The notes: a model not told the origin generated them from the sequence alone. Shown: positions 37,647-46,833, counted from the stretch's first letter. The stretch: 64,000 nt of DNA from Neoroseomonas alkaliterrae (GCF_014199195.1 NZ_JACIJE010000012.1:1-64000), one strand, 5' to 3'. Numbers and translations are program-made.

Positions 37647-39194
37647 ATGACCGATCCTCTCGAACAGGCTGCCGCGGCGATTCCGCGCGCCTATCCCGGC
37701 CCCGGCGGCGCCCTGGCCGTGCTCCGCGAGGGCCGCGTGCTGCTGCGCCACGCCTGGGGCTACGCCAATGCCGAGCGCCGCATCCCCTTCACCCCGCGCA
37801 CGCTGTTCCGCATGTGCTCCATCACCAAGCAGTTCGCCTGCGGCGTGCTGCTGGAGGAGTTCCCGGATCCGTCGGTGCTGGATGGGGATGTGCGCGCCCG
37901 GCTGCCGCTGCTCGAAGGCGCGGCGCCGGGGATGCTGCACCTCTGCCACAACCAGTCGGGCCTGCGCGACTACTGGGCGGTGGCGATGCTGCACGGCTCG
38001 CCGGTGGAAGCGCCCTTCGGCGACGTGGAGGCGGCACACATCATCGGCGCGACGCGCTCGCTGCATTTCGCGCCGGGCACGCGCTATTCCTACGTCAACC
38101 AGAATTTCCGCCTTGTCTCGGACATACTGGAAAAACGGACGGGCCGCGGCTTCGCGGAACTGCTGCGGCGGCGCGTTTTCGACCGCGCGGGCATGGAGAG
38201 CGCCTTCCTCGCCGCCGACACCCGCGCCATGCCCGACGGGACCGAGGGCTACGAAGGCGGCCAGGCGACGGGCTTCCGCGCGGCGGAGAATCGCCTCCTG
38301 TGGACGGGCGATGCCGGCCTCGGCGCCTCGCTCGACGACATGATCGCCTGGGAGCGCCACATCGACGCGACGCGGGAGGATCCGGGCGCGCTGTATGCGA
38401 GGCTCTCCGCGCCCGTCGTCTTCGCGGACGGCGCGCGCGCGGAATACGGCTTCGGGCTGCATCGCGCGCAGGAGTTCGGCCATGCGCTGACCGGCCATGG
38501 CGGCGCGCTGCGCGGCTGGCGCAGCCACCGCCTGCATGTGGCGGCCGAGCGGCTCTCGGTCGTCGTGCTGTTCAACCATCTCTCGGACGCGCATGCCGCC
38601 GCGCTGGACCTGCTGGCGGCCGCGCTCGGCGTGCCGCGCGCGACGCCGCCCGCGCCCCCTCCGCCGCCGGATTGGGCCGGCGCCTATATGGAACCGGAGA
38701 CCGGCCTTTCCGCGCGGCTCGACCTGCAGCCCGAGGGCCGCCTGCGGCTGCGCTTCGGCCATGTCGCGGAGTGGCTCGTCATGCAGCCGGACGGCAGCGC
38801 GGCGAATGGCCGCGTCCGGCTCGCGATGACGGCGCGGGGCCTGCGGATGGAACGCCCGGCCGAGAACCTCGCGAGCCTGCTGCGCCCGGCCGGCGGCGAG
38901 GCACGCCACGACATCGCGGGCCGCTACCGCTGCGCGGAACTCGATGCGGAACTCACCATCACCGACGGCGGAGGCGTCGCCTATGGCGCCTTCTCCGGCT
39001 TCCTCGGGCAGGGGCGGATGGAACTGCTGGAACCGATCGGCCCAGACCTATGGGCGCTGCCCTGTCCGCGCGCGCTGGACCATTCCCCGCCGGGCGACTG
39101 GACGCTGGCCTTCGAGCGCGACGATGCGGGCGCGGTGCGCGGCGTGCGCGTGGGGTGCTGGCTCGCGCGCGGGCTGCTCTACGCGAAGGCGTGA
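37647..39194 (+). CDS. Serine hydrolase, D-aminopeptidase/beta-lactamase fold
   Basis: 515 residues. The catalytic beta-lactamase-fold domain has S58-I-T-K61 (SxxK) in FRMCSITKQFACGVLLEEF, Y-x-N in YSYVNQNFRLVSDIL and HGGALRGWRSHR as the third motif. C-terminal beta domains (from about 335) match the two extra barrels of Ochrobactrum D-aminopeptidase, which has nearly the same length, and MCSITKQF is its signature. No signal peptide, so cytoplasmic. It probably releases N-terminal D-amino acids from peptides or amides; not an antibiotic-resistance enzyme by its family. Confidence 0.88.
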   Translation: MTDPLEQAAAAIPRAYPGPGGALAVLREGRVLLRHAWGYANAERRIPFTPRTLFRMCSITKQFACGVLLEEFPDPSVLDGDVRARLPLLEGAAPGMLHLCHNQSGLRDYWAVAMLHGSPVEAPFGDVEAAHIIGATRSLHFAPGTRYSYVNQNFRLVSDILEKRTGRGFAELLRRRVFDRAGMESAFLAADTRAMPDGTEGYEGGQATGFRAAENRLLWTGDAGLGASLDDMIAWERHIDATREDPGALYARLSAPVVFADGARAEYGFGLHRAQEFGHALTGHGGALRGWRSHRLHVAAERLSVVVLFNHLSDAHAAALDLLAAALGVPRATPPAPPPPPDWAGAYMEPETGLSARLDLQPEGRLRLRFGHVAEWLVMQPDGSAANGRVRLAMTARGLRMERPAENLASLLRPAGGEARHDIAGRYRCAELDAELTITDGGGVAYGAFSGFLGQGRMELLEPIGPDLWALPCPRALDHSPPGDWTLAFERDDAGAVRGVRVGCWLARGLLYAKA

Positions 39195-39195
39195 T

Positions 39196-40563
39196 TCACG
39201 GCGCGCCGGGCGCAAGCAAGGCGGAGACGGCCTCCACGGAACCGCCATCGGGCAGGCGCAGGATGGCGTCCCTGAGGCGCGCCGCCTGCGCCCCACCGAG
39301 CAGCGGCTCGCAATTGCCGCGGAACTTGTCCTCGAGTTCCGCATCGCTGAGCGGCGCGCCGGGGTCGCCCTTGGGGAGCATCACCGTCTCGGTGAAGGAT
39401 TGCCCGTCCTCCATCGTGATGGTCACGCGCGCCGGGAACTTCGCGGGATAGAGCGCGTTCAGCGCGGGGTCGGCGATCACCTCGGTGCGGTCGAGCACGC
39501 GGCGGATCAGCGGGTCGTGGATCCGCCCGGGCGCGAACTGCGCCTGCGTCAGCGCGCCATCCACCGCAGCGGCGGCGATGCAGTAGGGGACGGAGACGCG
39601 CGCGGCCATCGGCGTCGCCGCCTCCTTGGCGGAGAAATGCGACTTCACCGTGTCGTAGGTCTCGTTGGTGATGCGCGCGATGCGCGCGGGGTCCGGACGG
39701 TGCCGTGCGACGATGGCCAGCGTCGCCTGGATGGGCGAATGGCTCGCGAGGATGGAGGGGAAGAACTTGAAGCCGTTCTGCAGGATCTCCCAGCGCGTGC
39801 CGAGGCCCTCCGTCAGCGCCGACGCCCTGGGCTCCAGCGAGAAGGCGGCGAGGTAGCCCTTCGGATGCTCCAGGATGCCCGGCGGGGCCGTCATGCCGAG
39901 GGCCGCGAGCTGGGCCGAGAGCACGCCGTTCAGCGCCGCCTTGCCCGGATGCAGGCTCTTGGTCATGTCCCCCGATTCGAAGAAGGTGTTGAGCCCCGCC
40001 GCCTGTGTCCCCGCGAGGCCCAGCGCGCGCTGCACGCCATCGGCATCGAGGCCCATGGCATGCGCCGCGCTCGCCGCGCCGCCGAAGGTTCCGTTGGTCG
40101 CGGTCGAATGCCAGAAGCGGTAATGCGTGGGCATCACCGCCATGCCGACGCGCACCGCCACCTCGTAGCCCGCGACGATGGCCGCGAGCATCGGTCGCCC
40201 GCCCAACCCGCGCGCTTGCGCGAGCGCCAGCGACGCGGGCAGCACGACGGAGCCGACATGCAGCAGCGCGCGCTTGTGCGTGTCGTCATTGTCCGCCGCG
40301 TTCACCAGGATGCCGTTGGCCAGCGCCGCGAAGGCGGGCTGGGCGGCGAGCCCCGCCGCGCCGATCACCCCCGCCCCGGGCTGCGCCGGATACATCGCAG
40401 CGATGTCGCGGGCGATGCGTGCCTTCTCGCGGTCCTCGGTCCAGGCCGCGACGGCGCAGCCGATCGCATCGAGCGCGACGCGCGCCGCCTGCGCCATGAC
40501 CTCGGGGGGCAGATCCTCGTGCCGCAGCGCGGCGACGAACTCCGCGAGCGCGCGCGTCGTCAT
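39196..40563 (-). CDS. MmgE/PrpD family protein
   Basis: 455 residues. DAIGCAVAAW near residue 35, DNDDTHKRALLHVGSVVLPA, AIVAGYEVAVRVG, HSTATNGTFGGAASAAHAMG, KSLHPGKAALNGVLSAQLA and KFFPSILASHSPIQATLAI are the usual landmarks of MmgE/PrpD, the family of 2-methylcitrate dehydratase, cis-aconitate decarboxylase and related hydro-lyases acting on tricarboxylic acids. No prpB or prpC is nearby. Its presence 3 kb from tcuAB suggests a tricarboxylate-like substrate. It converges tail to tail with the hydrolase gene, stops 1 base apart. Confidence 0.92.
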   Translation of the reverse strand: MTTRALAEFVAALRHEDLPPEVMAQAARVALDAIGCAVAAWTEDREKARIARDIAAMYPAQPGAGVIGAAGLAAQPAFAALANGILVNAADNDDTHKRALLHVGSVVLPASLALAQARGLGGRPMLAAIVAGYEVAVRVGMAVMPTHYRFWHSTATNGTFGGAASAAHAMGLDADGVQRALGLAGTQAAGLNTFFESGDMTKSLHPGKAALNGVLSAQLAALGMTAPPGILEHPKGYLAAFSLEPRASALTEGLGTRWEILQNGFKFFPSILASHSPIQATLAIVARHRPDPARIARITNETYDTVKSHFSAKEAATPMAARVSVPYCIAAAAVDGALTQAQFAPGRIHDPLIRRVLDRTEVIADPALNALYPAKFPARVTITMEDGQSFTETVMLPKGDPGAPLSDAELEDKFRGNCEPLLGGAQAARLRDAILRLPDGGSVEAVSALLAPGAP

Positions 40564-40713
40564 GGGCGTCCTCCATCGTGCTTGCGCCGGAGCGTGGAGG
40601 CGCCGGCGCGGGCGCGCAAGGCCCAGCCGTTGACGCGGCCCGCGCGCCTCGCTCAGCATCGCCGCGGACGGAGAGGAAACGCGCATGCAGGCCGCCCGAG
40701 CGGAACGCGCCCG

Positions 40714-41766
40714 ATGAGCGCCGAATGCACCCTGCTCGTCGCGGGCGCGACCGGCGCCGCGGCGACGCGCATGATCGAACGCGCCCGCGCGCTGCCGGGC
40801 TTCCGCGTCATCGGCCTGTCGCGCAACCGCCCGGAGGATGCGCCCGAGTGGATCGTCGCCGATCTCGCGGACGCGCAGGGCCTCGCCCGCGCGCTCGCGA
40901 CGCGGCCGGACGTCACGCACATCGTCTATGCAGCGCGCGCACCGCATGGCGAGACGGGCGTCGAGGACGTGCCCGCGAATGTCGGCATGCTGCGGAACCT
41001 TCTGGATGCGGCGGAGGCCGCGCTGCCGCACTTCGCCCATCTCCACCTGATCCATGGCGGCAAGTGGTACGGGCTGCATATCGGCCCCTACCGCACGCCG
41101 GCGCGGGAGGACGACCCGCGCCATCTCCCGCCGAACTTCTACTACGACCAGCAGGATCTCGTCGCCGCGCGGCAGCGGGGGCGGGCCTGGACGTGGTCGG
41201 CCAGCCGCCCGAACTTCGTGCTCGATGTCGCACCGGGCCGCGCGCGCAACATGGTCTCGACGCTCGGCGCCTATGCCGCGATCTGCCGCGAACTGGGCGC
41301 GCCCTTCGACTTCCCCGGCAAGCCCGGAGCCTGGGACAGGCTGCACGAGGTGACGGACGCCTCGCTGCTCGCCGAGGGCGTGCTGTGGATGCTGCGCGAG
41401 CCCCGCTGCGCCAACCGCGCCTTCAACATCACGAACGGGGACGCCTTCCGCTGGTGCGACCTCTGGCCCTTCCTGGCCGAGCTGTTCGGCCTGCGCTGCG
41501 GGAAGCCGCGCCCGATGGCGATGGCGCACTGGATGGCCGACAAGGGGCCGGTCTGGGAAGCGATCCGGGCGAGGCACGGGCTGGCGCTGCCGCTGGCCCA
41601 GGTGGCGTCCTGGAGCTTCGCGGACTTCTTCCTGAACATGGACTACGACGTGCTGTCCTCGATGACCGCGGCGCGCGCCGCGGGGTTCACGGGATTCGTG
41701 GACAGCTGGGCGATGTTCGCCGACCAGGTCGCCGGATACCGCGCCGCGCGCATCCTGCCGCCCTGA
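40714..41766 (+). CDS. NAD(P)-dependent reductase of the PRISE type (progesterone 5-beta-reductase/iridoid synthase-like SDR)
   Basis: 350 residues, an atypical short-chain dehydrogenase. The nucleotide loop is VAGATGAAATRM (9-20). The PRISE motifs are recognisable: THIVYAARA, HLIHGGKWYGLHIGP (with K117), NFYYDQQDLV (Y143/Y144 as catalytic Tyr) and WSASRPNFVLDVAPG. These enzymes reduce the double bond of activated enones or cyclise reactive enol products, and occur in plants and some bacteria. The sequence ITNGDAFRWCDLWPFLAELF near the end also matches. Followed 25 bases later by an SMP-30 gene. Substrate unknown. Confidence 0.85.
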   Translation: MSAECTLLVAGATGAAATRMIERARALPGFRVIGLSRNRPEDAPEWIVADLADAQGLARALATRPDVTHIVYAARAPHGETGVEDVPANVGMLRNLLDAAEAALPHFAHLHLIHGGKWYGLHIGPYRTPAREDDPRHLPPNFYYDQQDLVAARQRGRAWTWSASRPNFVLDVAPGRARNMVSTLGAYAAICRELGAPFDFPGKPGAWDRLHEVTDASLLAEGVLWMLREPRCANRAFNITNGDAFRWCDLWPFLAELFGLRCGKPRPMAMAHWMADKGPVWEAIRARHGLALPLAQVASWSFADFFLNMDYDVLSSMTAARAAGFTGFVDSWAMFADQVAGYRAARILPP

Positions 41767-41791
41767 TGCAACGCCGAGGCAGGGAAACGCC

Positions 41792-42709
41792 ATGTACGCC
41801 GCACCGCCCGAGATCCTTGCGGAGATCCATACGGAAGTGCCCGAGGCGCTGCGCATCCGCGGCCGGTCGAGCGAATGGCTCTACGGCCGCCCGGGTCCGA
41901 CGCCGCATTCCTTCCTCGAGGGCCCGTCCTTCGACCGCGCGGGCCATCTCTGGCTGACCGACATCGCCTTCGGCCGCATATTCCGCGTGAGCCCCTCGGG
42001 CGAGTGGAGCGTGGTTGCCGAGTACGACGGCGAGCCCAACGGCCTCGCCTTCCATCGCGACGGCTGGGCGGCGATCACGGATGCGAAGCGCGGGCTGCTG
42101 CGGCTCGATCCCGAGACGGGCACGATATCGCCGCTGGTGCCGCGGGCGCGCCGGGAGGGCTTCCGCGGCGTCAACGACTGCACCTTCGCGATGAACGGCG
42201 ACCTCTTCTTCACCGACCAGGGCCAGACCGGGCTGCACGACCCGGCCGGCCGCGTGTACCGGCTGCGCGCGGGCGCCGCGCAGGCCGATGCGCTCGTTTC
42301 CAACGTGCCGAGCCCGAACGGCCTCGTGCTCGCGGCGGACGGCCACACGCTCCATGTCGCGGCGACACGCGACAACGCCATCTGGCGCGTGCCCATCACC
42401 GAGGATGGCGGCGTGATCCGCGTGGGCCGCTTCATCCAGATGTCGGGCGGGCTCGCGGGGCCCGACGGCATGGCGCTCGACGTGAAGGGCAACCTCGTCG
42501 TCGCGCATGCCGGCATGGGCACGGTGTGGATCTTCTCGCGCCTGGGCGAACCGCTGCTGCGCATCCGCTCGCCGCGCGGCCTCGGCACCACGAATGTCTG
42601 CTTCGGCGGCCCGGAGAACCGCGACATCTTCATCACCGAGAGCGAGAGCGGCACCGTGCTGCGCGCGCGGTGGGAGCATCCGGGGCAGGCGCTGTTCTCC
42701 CACGCCTGA
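41792..42709 (+). CDS. SMP-30/gluconolactonase-family protein
   Basis: 305 residues, a six-bladed propeller. The metal-site residues typical of the family are visible: E43 in FLEGPSFDRAG, Asn in FRGVNDCTFAMNGDLFF, Asn in SPNGLVLAADG and Asp in GPDGMALDVKGNLVVAH. No signal peptide. Members hydrolyse lactones. GGCAGGGAAA precedes the ATG. It is cotranscribed with the PRISE reductase (25-base gap), suggesting reduction followed by lactone opening of one compound. Confidence 0.9.
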   Translation: MYAAPPEILAEIHTEVPEALRIRGRSSEWLYGRPGPTPHSFLEGPSFDRAGHLWLTDIAFGRIFRVSPSGEWSVVAEYDGEPNGLAFHRDGWAAITDAKRGLLRLDPETGTISPLVPRARREGFRGVNDCTFAMNGDLFFTDQGQTGLHDPAGRVYRLRAGAAQADALVSNVPSPNGLVLAADGHTLHVAATRDNAIWRVPITEDGGVIRVGRFIQMSGGLAGPDGMALDVKGNLVVAHAGMGTVWIFSRLGEPLLRIRSPRGLGTTNVCFGGPENRDIFITESESGTVLRARWEHPGQALFSHA

Positions 42710-42766
42710 CGCCCGAAGCGCACCAGGACCGGGTTTCGCCCGCCGGCATCGGTCAGCGCCGGTTCG

Positions 42767-43453
42767 TCAGCGCCTTCCGCCCGGCACTGCCACCGGTACG
42801 CCGACCGTGCCCACCATCCAGGCGAGGCGGTGCTTCTGCGCCGCGCGCGCATGGGCACGCGCGGCGGTCTCCGCGGCATCGCCGTCGCGCCGGATGATGG
42901 CCTCGAGGATCGCGCGATGCTCGGCATGGGCCTGCTCGGCGCGCCCGCCGCGCGTCAGCAGCGTCGGCAGCAGGGACATGGTGGCGGCGAGCTGCTCGAG
43001 GCTGCGCAGGAGGTAGCGGTTGTGCGCGGCGAGGTAGAGCAGCCCGTGCAGCCGCTGGTTCACCTGCGCGAGCGCCTCGCCGTCGCCGAAGCAGGCGGGT
43101 TCCTGCTCCACGATCTCGGCCATCGCCGCGATCTCGGTCTCGCTCGCATGCTGCGCGGCGAGGCGCGCGGCCGCGCCCTCCAGCACCTCGCGCATCACGT
43201 AGAGCTCGACCACCTGCTGGTGGTCCGGCCGCGTCACCGCGAGGCCGCGGCGCGGCTCGTGCGTCACCAGCCCCTCGGCCTCCAGCCGCGCGATGGCCTG
43301 CCTCACCGGCGTGCGCGAGACGCCGAAGCGCGCCGCGAGGTCGGTCTCGGTCAGCCTTTCGCCGGGGGCCAGCGCGCCGGCGCGGATGGCCTCGCGGATG
43401 CGCGCATAGGCTTCCTGGCCGAGATCGCGGGAGGAGGTCGGTCCGCCATCCAT
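42767..43453 (-). CDS. GntR-family transcriptional regulator (FCD/FadR subfamily)
   Basis: 228 residues. The N-terminal winged helix has ERLTETDLAARFGVSRTPVR and QAIARLEAEGLVTHEPRRGL; the C-terminal all-helical FCD domain (about 85-215) has LYVMREVLEGAAARLAAQ and two later histidines (LHGLLYLAAHN, AEHRAILEAI) that usually bind a metal and a carboxylate ligand. It is divergent from tcuA with operator-like repeats between them, so it is the probable local regulator, taking the place of the LysR-type TcuR of Salmonella. Confidence 0.92.
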   Translation of the reverse strand: MDGGPTSSRDLGQEAYARIREAIRAGALAPGERLTETDLAARFGVSRTPVRQAIARLEAEGLVTHEPRRGLAVTRPDHQQVVELYVMREVLEGAAARLAAQHASETEIAAMAEIVEQEPACFGDGEALAQVNQRLHGLLYLAAHNRYLLRSLEQLAATMSLLPTLLTRGGRAEQAHAEHRAILEAIIRRDGDAAETAARAHARAAQKHRLAWMVGTVGVPVAVPGGRR

Positions 43454-43556
43454 GCCTGCCCTATAGCCCGGCCGCGCCGCGGCGCGGAAGGCGGACAGGG
43501 CCGGCTGCAGCGGGCTTGCGGCGGCGGTCTTGCGCATCACGCCGGTTCGTATATTC

Positions 43557-43576
43557 TTGGATGCAACTGGATACAA
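43557..43576. promoter_or_regulatory. Tandem GntR-type operator upstream of tcuA
   Basis: Two adjacent 10-base boxes, TTGGATGCAA and CTGGATACAA, fit a TTG-x-AT-x-CAA palindrome (second box with one mismatch). They lie 30-49 bases before the tcuA ATG and about 100 bases from the gntR start. The only AT-rich stretch of the gap, GTATATTC, directly precedes them and may be the -10 region. Confidence 0.55.
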
Positions 43577-43605
43577 GCGCACCATCCCTCCGTAGGGAAC
43601 CGGCC

Positions 43606-45003
43606 ATGGCGGATCTGAGCGAGACCTTCGACGTGCTGGTCGCGGGCGGCGGCAATGCAGCGCTCTGCGCCGCCATCACCGCCTGCCGGGCCGGCGCGCG
43701 CGTCGTGGTGGCCGAGCACGCGCCGCGGGCGATGCGCGGCGGCAATTCCCGCCACACCCGCAACCTGCGCGCGCTGCACCACGGCCCGACCGGCGTGCTG
43801 ACCGATTCCTATCTCGAGGAGGAATACTGGGACGATCTGCGCCGCGTCACCGCGGGCAAGACCGACGAGACGCTGGCGCGGCTGTGCATCCGCGCCTCCG
43901 AGCACGCACCCGGATTCCTCGAATCCTGCGGCGTGGTGTTCCAGCCCTCGCTCTCGGGCACGCTCTCGCTCAGCCGCACCAACGCCTTCTTCCTCGGCGG
44001 CGGCAAGGCGCTGGTGAACGCCCTCTACCGCACGGCGGAGGCGCTCGGCATCACCATCCTCTACGACACCGAGGTGCAGCACATCGTGGTGAAGGACGGC
44101 TTCGCGACCGAGGCCATCGTCTCCCACCGCGGCTTTCCCGCGCGCATCCGCTTCAAGGCCTTCATCGCCTCGGCCGGCGGCTTCCAGGCCAACCGCGAAT
44201 GGCTGCGCCGGTACTGGGGGGATGCGGCGGACAACTTCCAGATCCGCGGCACGCCCTATGCACAGGGCCGCGTGCTGAAGGATCTGCTCGCGCAGGGCGT
44301 GCAGGAGGTGGGCGACCCCACCCAGTTCCACGCGGTCGCCAACGACGCCCGCGCGCCGATGGAGGATGGCGGCCTCGCCATGCGGCTCGACTGCGTGCCC
44401 TTCTCCATCGTGGTGAACCGCGACGTCGAGCGTTTCTACGACGAGGGCGAGGATGTCTGGCCCAAGCGCTACGCCATCTGGGGCCGGCTGATCGCGCAGC
44501 AGCCGGGCCAGGTCGCCTTCGCGATCAACGACTCCAAGGCGCAGATGGACTACCTGCCGCCGGTCTTCGCGCCCTACCGCGCGGACACCATCGCGGACCT
44601 CGCCGCGCAGATCGGCCTCGATGCCGCGAAGCTCGAGAAGTTGGTGGCCGACTACAACGCCGCCGTGCGGCCGGGCACCTTCAAGGCGCAGTCGCTCGAC
44701 GACTGCCGCACCGAGGGGCTGAGCCCGCCGAAATCCCACTGGGCGCGGCGCATCGACACCCCGCCCTACTACTGCCACCCGCTGCGGCCTGGCATCACCT
44801 TCACCTTCCTCGGCGTGAAGGTGAACGAGCGCGCGCGGGTGATGATGCAGGACGGCACGCCCTCGGCGAACATGTTCGCGAGCGGGGAGATCATGTCCGG
44901 CAACATCCTCGGCCAGGGCTACCTCGCCGGCTTCGGCATGGCGATCGGCACCGTCTTCGGCCGCATCGCGGGCGAGGAAGCCGCGAAACTCGTGAGGAAC
45001 TGA
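43606..45003 (+). CDS. tcuA: FAD-dependent tricarballylate dehydrogenase TcuA-like
   Basis: 465 residues, as TcuA. An FAD-binding GGGNAALCAAITACRAGARV (15 onward) is followed by GGNSRHTRNLRALH, a TcuA signature, and the C-terminal FAD contact is MFASGEIMSGNILGQGYLAG. It belongs to the fumarate reductase/succinate dehydrogenase flavoprotein group. TcuA oxidises tricarballylate to cis-aconitate; here the substrate may differ. The stop is 4 bases before tcuB. Downstream of a GntR-type operator. Confidence 0.9.
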   Translation: MADLSETFDVLVAGGGNAALCAAITACRAGARVVVAEHAPRAMRGGNSRHTRNLRALHHGPTGVLTDSYLEEEYWDDLRRVTAGKTDETLARLCIRASEHAPGFLESCGVVFQPSLSGTLSLSRTNAFFLGGGKALVNALYRTAEALGITILYDTEVQHIVVKDGFATEAIVSHRGFPARIRFKAFIASAGGFQANREWLRRYWGDAADNFQIRGTPYAQGRVLKDLLAQGVQEVGDPTQFHAVANDARAPMEDGGLAMRLDCVPFSIVVNRDVERFYDEGEDVWPKRYAIWGRLIAQQPGQVAFAINDSKAQMDYLPPVFAPYRADTIADLAAQIGLDAAKLEKLVADYNAAVRPGTFKAQSLDDCRTEGLSPPKSHWARRIDTPPYYCHPLRPGITFTFLGVKVNERARVMMQDGTPSANMFASGEIMSGNILGQGYLAGFGMAIGTVFGRIAGEEAAKLVRN

Positions 45004-45007
45004 GGCG

Positions 45008-46120
45008 ATGGCCCACGAATCCGCGACCGTCGCCGAGGCCCGGCGGCAGATGGAAATCTGCAATGCCTGCCGCTACTGCGAAGGCTACTGCGCCGTCTTC
45101 CCCGCGATGGCGATGCGCCGCGCCTTCACCGAGGGCGACCTCGCGCACCTCGCCAATCTCTGCCATGGCTGCAAGGGCTGCTACCACGCCTGCCAATATG
45201 CGCCGCCGCACGCCTTCGGCATCAACATCCCCGCCACCTTCGCCGAACTGCGCAACGAGACCTACGCGAAGCACGCCTGGCCGGCGGGCTTCGGCCGGCT
45301 GTTCGAGCGCAACGGCACGGTGGTCTCGGCCTTCGCCGCGCTCGGCGTGACGCTCGCGCTGCTGCTGACGGTGGCGCTGCAGGATCCGGCGGTGCTGTGG
45401 TCGGCGCAGCGCGGCGTCGGCGCCTTCTTCCGCGTCATCCCGCACTGGCTGATGATCGCGCTCGGCGTCGCGACCTTCGGCTATGCCATCCTCGCCATGG
45501 CGATGGGCGCGCGCTCCTACCTGCGGGCGACGGGTGGCGCCGGCGGCGGCCTCGCGCCCGCGGCCGAGGCGACGATGGACATCGTGACCATGCGCCATCT
45601 CGGCGGCGGCGGGCATGGCTGCAACGACCTCGACGACGGCTTCGCCATGCGGCGCCGCTGGCTGCACCAGGCGCTGTTCGGCGGCTTCATGCTGTGCTTC
45701 GCCGCCACCTGCACGGGCACCATCTACCACTACGTGTTCGGCTGGTACTCGCCGCATGCCTTCCTCTCCCTGCCGGTGCAGCTCGGCACCTGGGGCGGCG
45801 TGTTCATGATGATCGGCGCGGCGGGGCTGATGCATGTGAAGGTCATCACCGATCCCGGCCCGGTCTCGCGCAAGGTGCTGGGGGGCGAGTTCGCCATCCT
45901 CGGCCTGCTGTTCCTGATCGCGGCGACGGGGTTGCTGCTGCTCGCGGTGCGGCACACGGGCGCGATGGGCATCATGCTCGCGCTGCATCTCGGCCTGGTC
46001 TTCGCCTTCTTCCTGCTGATGCCCTATTCCAAGATGGTGCACGGCCTCTACCGCGCCATCGCGCTGCTGCGGAACGCGAAGGAGAAGCGCGGCGCCGCGC
46101 CGATCGCCGCGGCCGGCTGA
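45008..46120 (+). CDS. tcuB: TcuB-like iron-sulfur/cytochrome b membrane protein
   Basis: 370 residues. Two 4Fe-4S motifs lie at the N-terminus: C18, C21, C24 and C28 (ICNACRYCEGYCAVFP) and C52, C55, C58 and C62 (LCHGCKGCYHACQYAPPH). About six membrane helices follow, with several His that could hold heme (HQALFGGFMLCF, YHYVFGWYSPHAF, HLGLVFAFFLLM, MVHGLYR). TcuB re-oxidises TcuA flavin and passes electrons to the quinone pool. Starts 4 bases after tcuA, so cotranslated. All eight cysteines are intact. Confidence 0.92.
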   Translation: MAHESATVAEARRQMEICNACRYCEGYCAVFPAMAMRRAFTEGDLAHLANLCHGCKGCYHACQYAPPHAFGINIPATFAELRNETYAKHAWPAGFGRLFERNGTVVSAFAALGVTLALLLTVALQDPAVLWSAQRGVGAFFRVIPHWLMIALGVATFGYAILAMAMGARSYLRATGGAGGGLAPAAEATMDIVTMRHLGGGGHGCNDLDDGFAMRRRWLHQALFGGFMLCFAATCTGTIYHYVFGWYSPHAFLSLPVQLGTWGGVFMMIGAAGLMHVKVITDPGPVSRKVLGGEFAILGLLFLIAATGLLLLAVRHTGAMGIMLALHLGLVFAFFLLMPYSKMVHGLYRAIALLRNAKEKRGAAPIAAAG

Positions 46121-46192
46121 AGCGTTTCAGCGCCGGGCCGTTCCCGGCGCGGCATCCTCCGCCTGCCACCCGAGAGGAAGGCAGACCGAGAG

Positions 46193-46807
46193 ATGCGCAG
46201 GATCCTTGCCGCCGCCCTCGCCCTCGCCGCGCTGATCGCCGCGCCGCTGCCGGCCGGGGCGCAGGGCGTGAAGGGCGCCGAGCGCCAGGCGCTCACGCAG
46301 AACGGCCAGTGCAGCGCCGAGCAGCGCGTGGCGATCCGCCGCGGCTTCGCCGATGCGCGGCGGATGACGAACGAGTCGATCGCCGCCCTCACGCTGGAGC
46401 CCGAGCGCATCCAGGGCCATCTCGAACGCTTCTTCGGCACGAACCCGGCCGGGGCCATCGCCAAGAACTTCCACGCCATCGCCGAGGGTCTCGACAGCCG
46501 CGAGAACCGCATCGCCTACGAATGCAACCGCGCCGGCGCCTGCGGCAACGCCACCTTCGCCTATGTGCGCTGGGGCGGGAATGCGCGGGAGGTGATGGGC
46601 TTCTGCCCCGGCTACTTCCGCGCCGCGCGCAGCGGCCAGGACAGCCAGGGCGGCATCGTCATCCACGAGATGAGCCACCTCGCCCTCGGCACGCGCGACC
46701 ACGCCTACCAGCCGCGCGGCGCCGAGGCGCTGGCGAAGGACGACCCCGCCGCCGCCCAGATGAACGCCGACAGCTACGAATACTTCGCCGAGTTCCTGCC
46801 GCGCTGA
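46193..46807 (+). CDS. Exported aspzincin-like (M35-type) metalloprotease domain protein
   Basis: 204 residues. A signal peptide (MRRILAAALALAALIAAPLP, then AGAQ) exports it. The zinc site is H158-E159-x2-H162 in IVIHEMSHLALGTRDHAY, and the GTxDxxY motif gives D169 as third ligand, as in M35/lysine-specific metallo-endopeptidases. The four other cysteines (CSAEQ, CNRAGAC, FCPGYF) could form two disulfides, as in deuterolysins. It is half the size of fungal enzymes, being almost only the catalytic domain. GAGAGGAAGG lies upstream. Its position after tcuB is probably incidental. Confidence 0.82.
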   Translation: MRRILAAALALAALIAAPLPAGAQGVKGAERQALTQNGQCSAEQRVAIRRGFADARRMTNESIAALTLEPERIQGHLERFFGTNPAGAIAKNFHAIAEGLDSRENRIAYECNRAGACGNATFAYVRWGGNAREVMGFCPGYFRAARSGQDSQGGIVIHEMSHLALGTRDHAYQPRGAEALAKDDPAAAQMNADSYEYFAEFLPR

Positions 46808-46833
46808 TACTGCCCCCCAGCCTGGCAGCGAAA

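Noticed and set aside
37647-39194. Beta-lactamase resistance gene
   Set aside because: SxxK/YxN motifs are present, but the length, lack of signal peptide and extra C-terminal domains fit cytoplasmic D-aminopeptidases.
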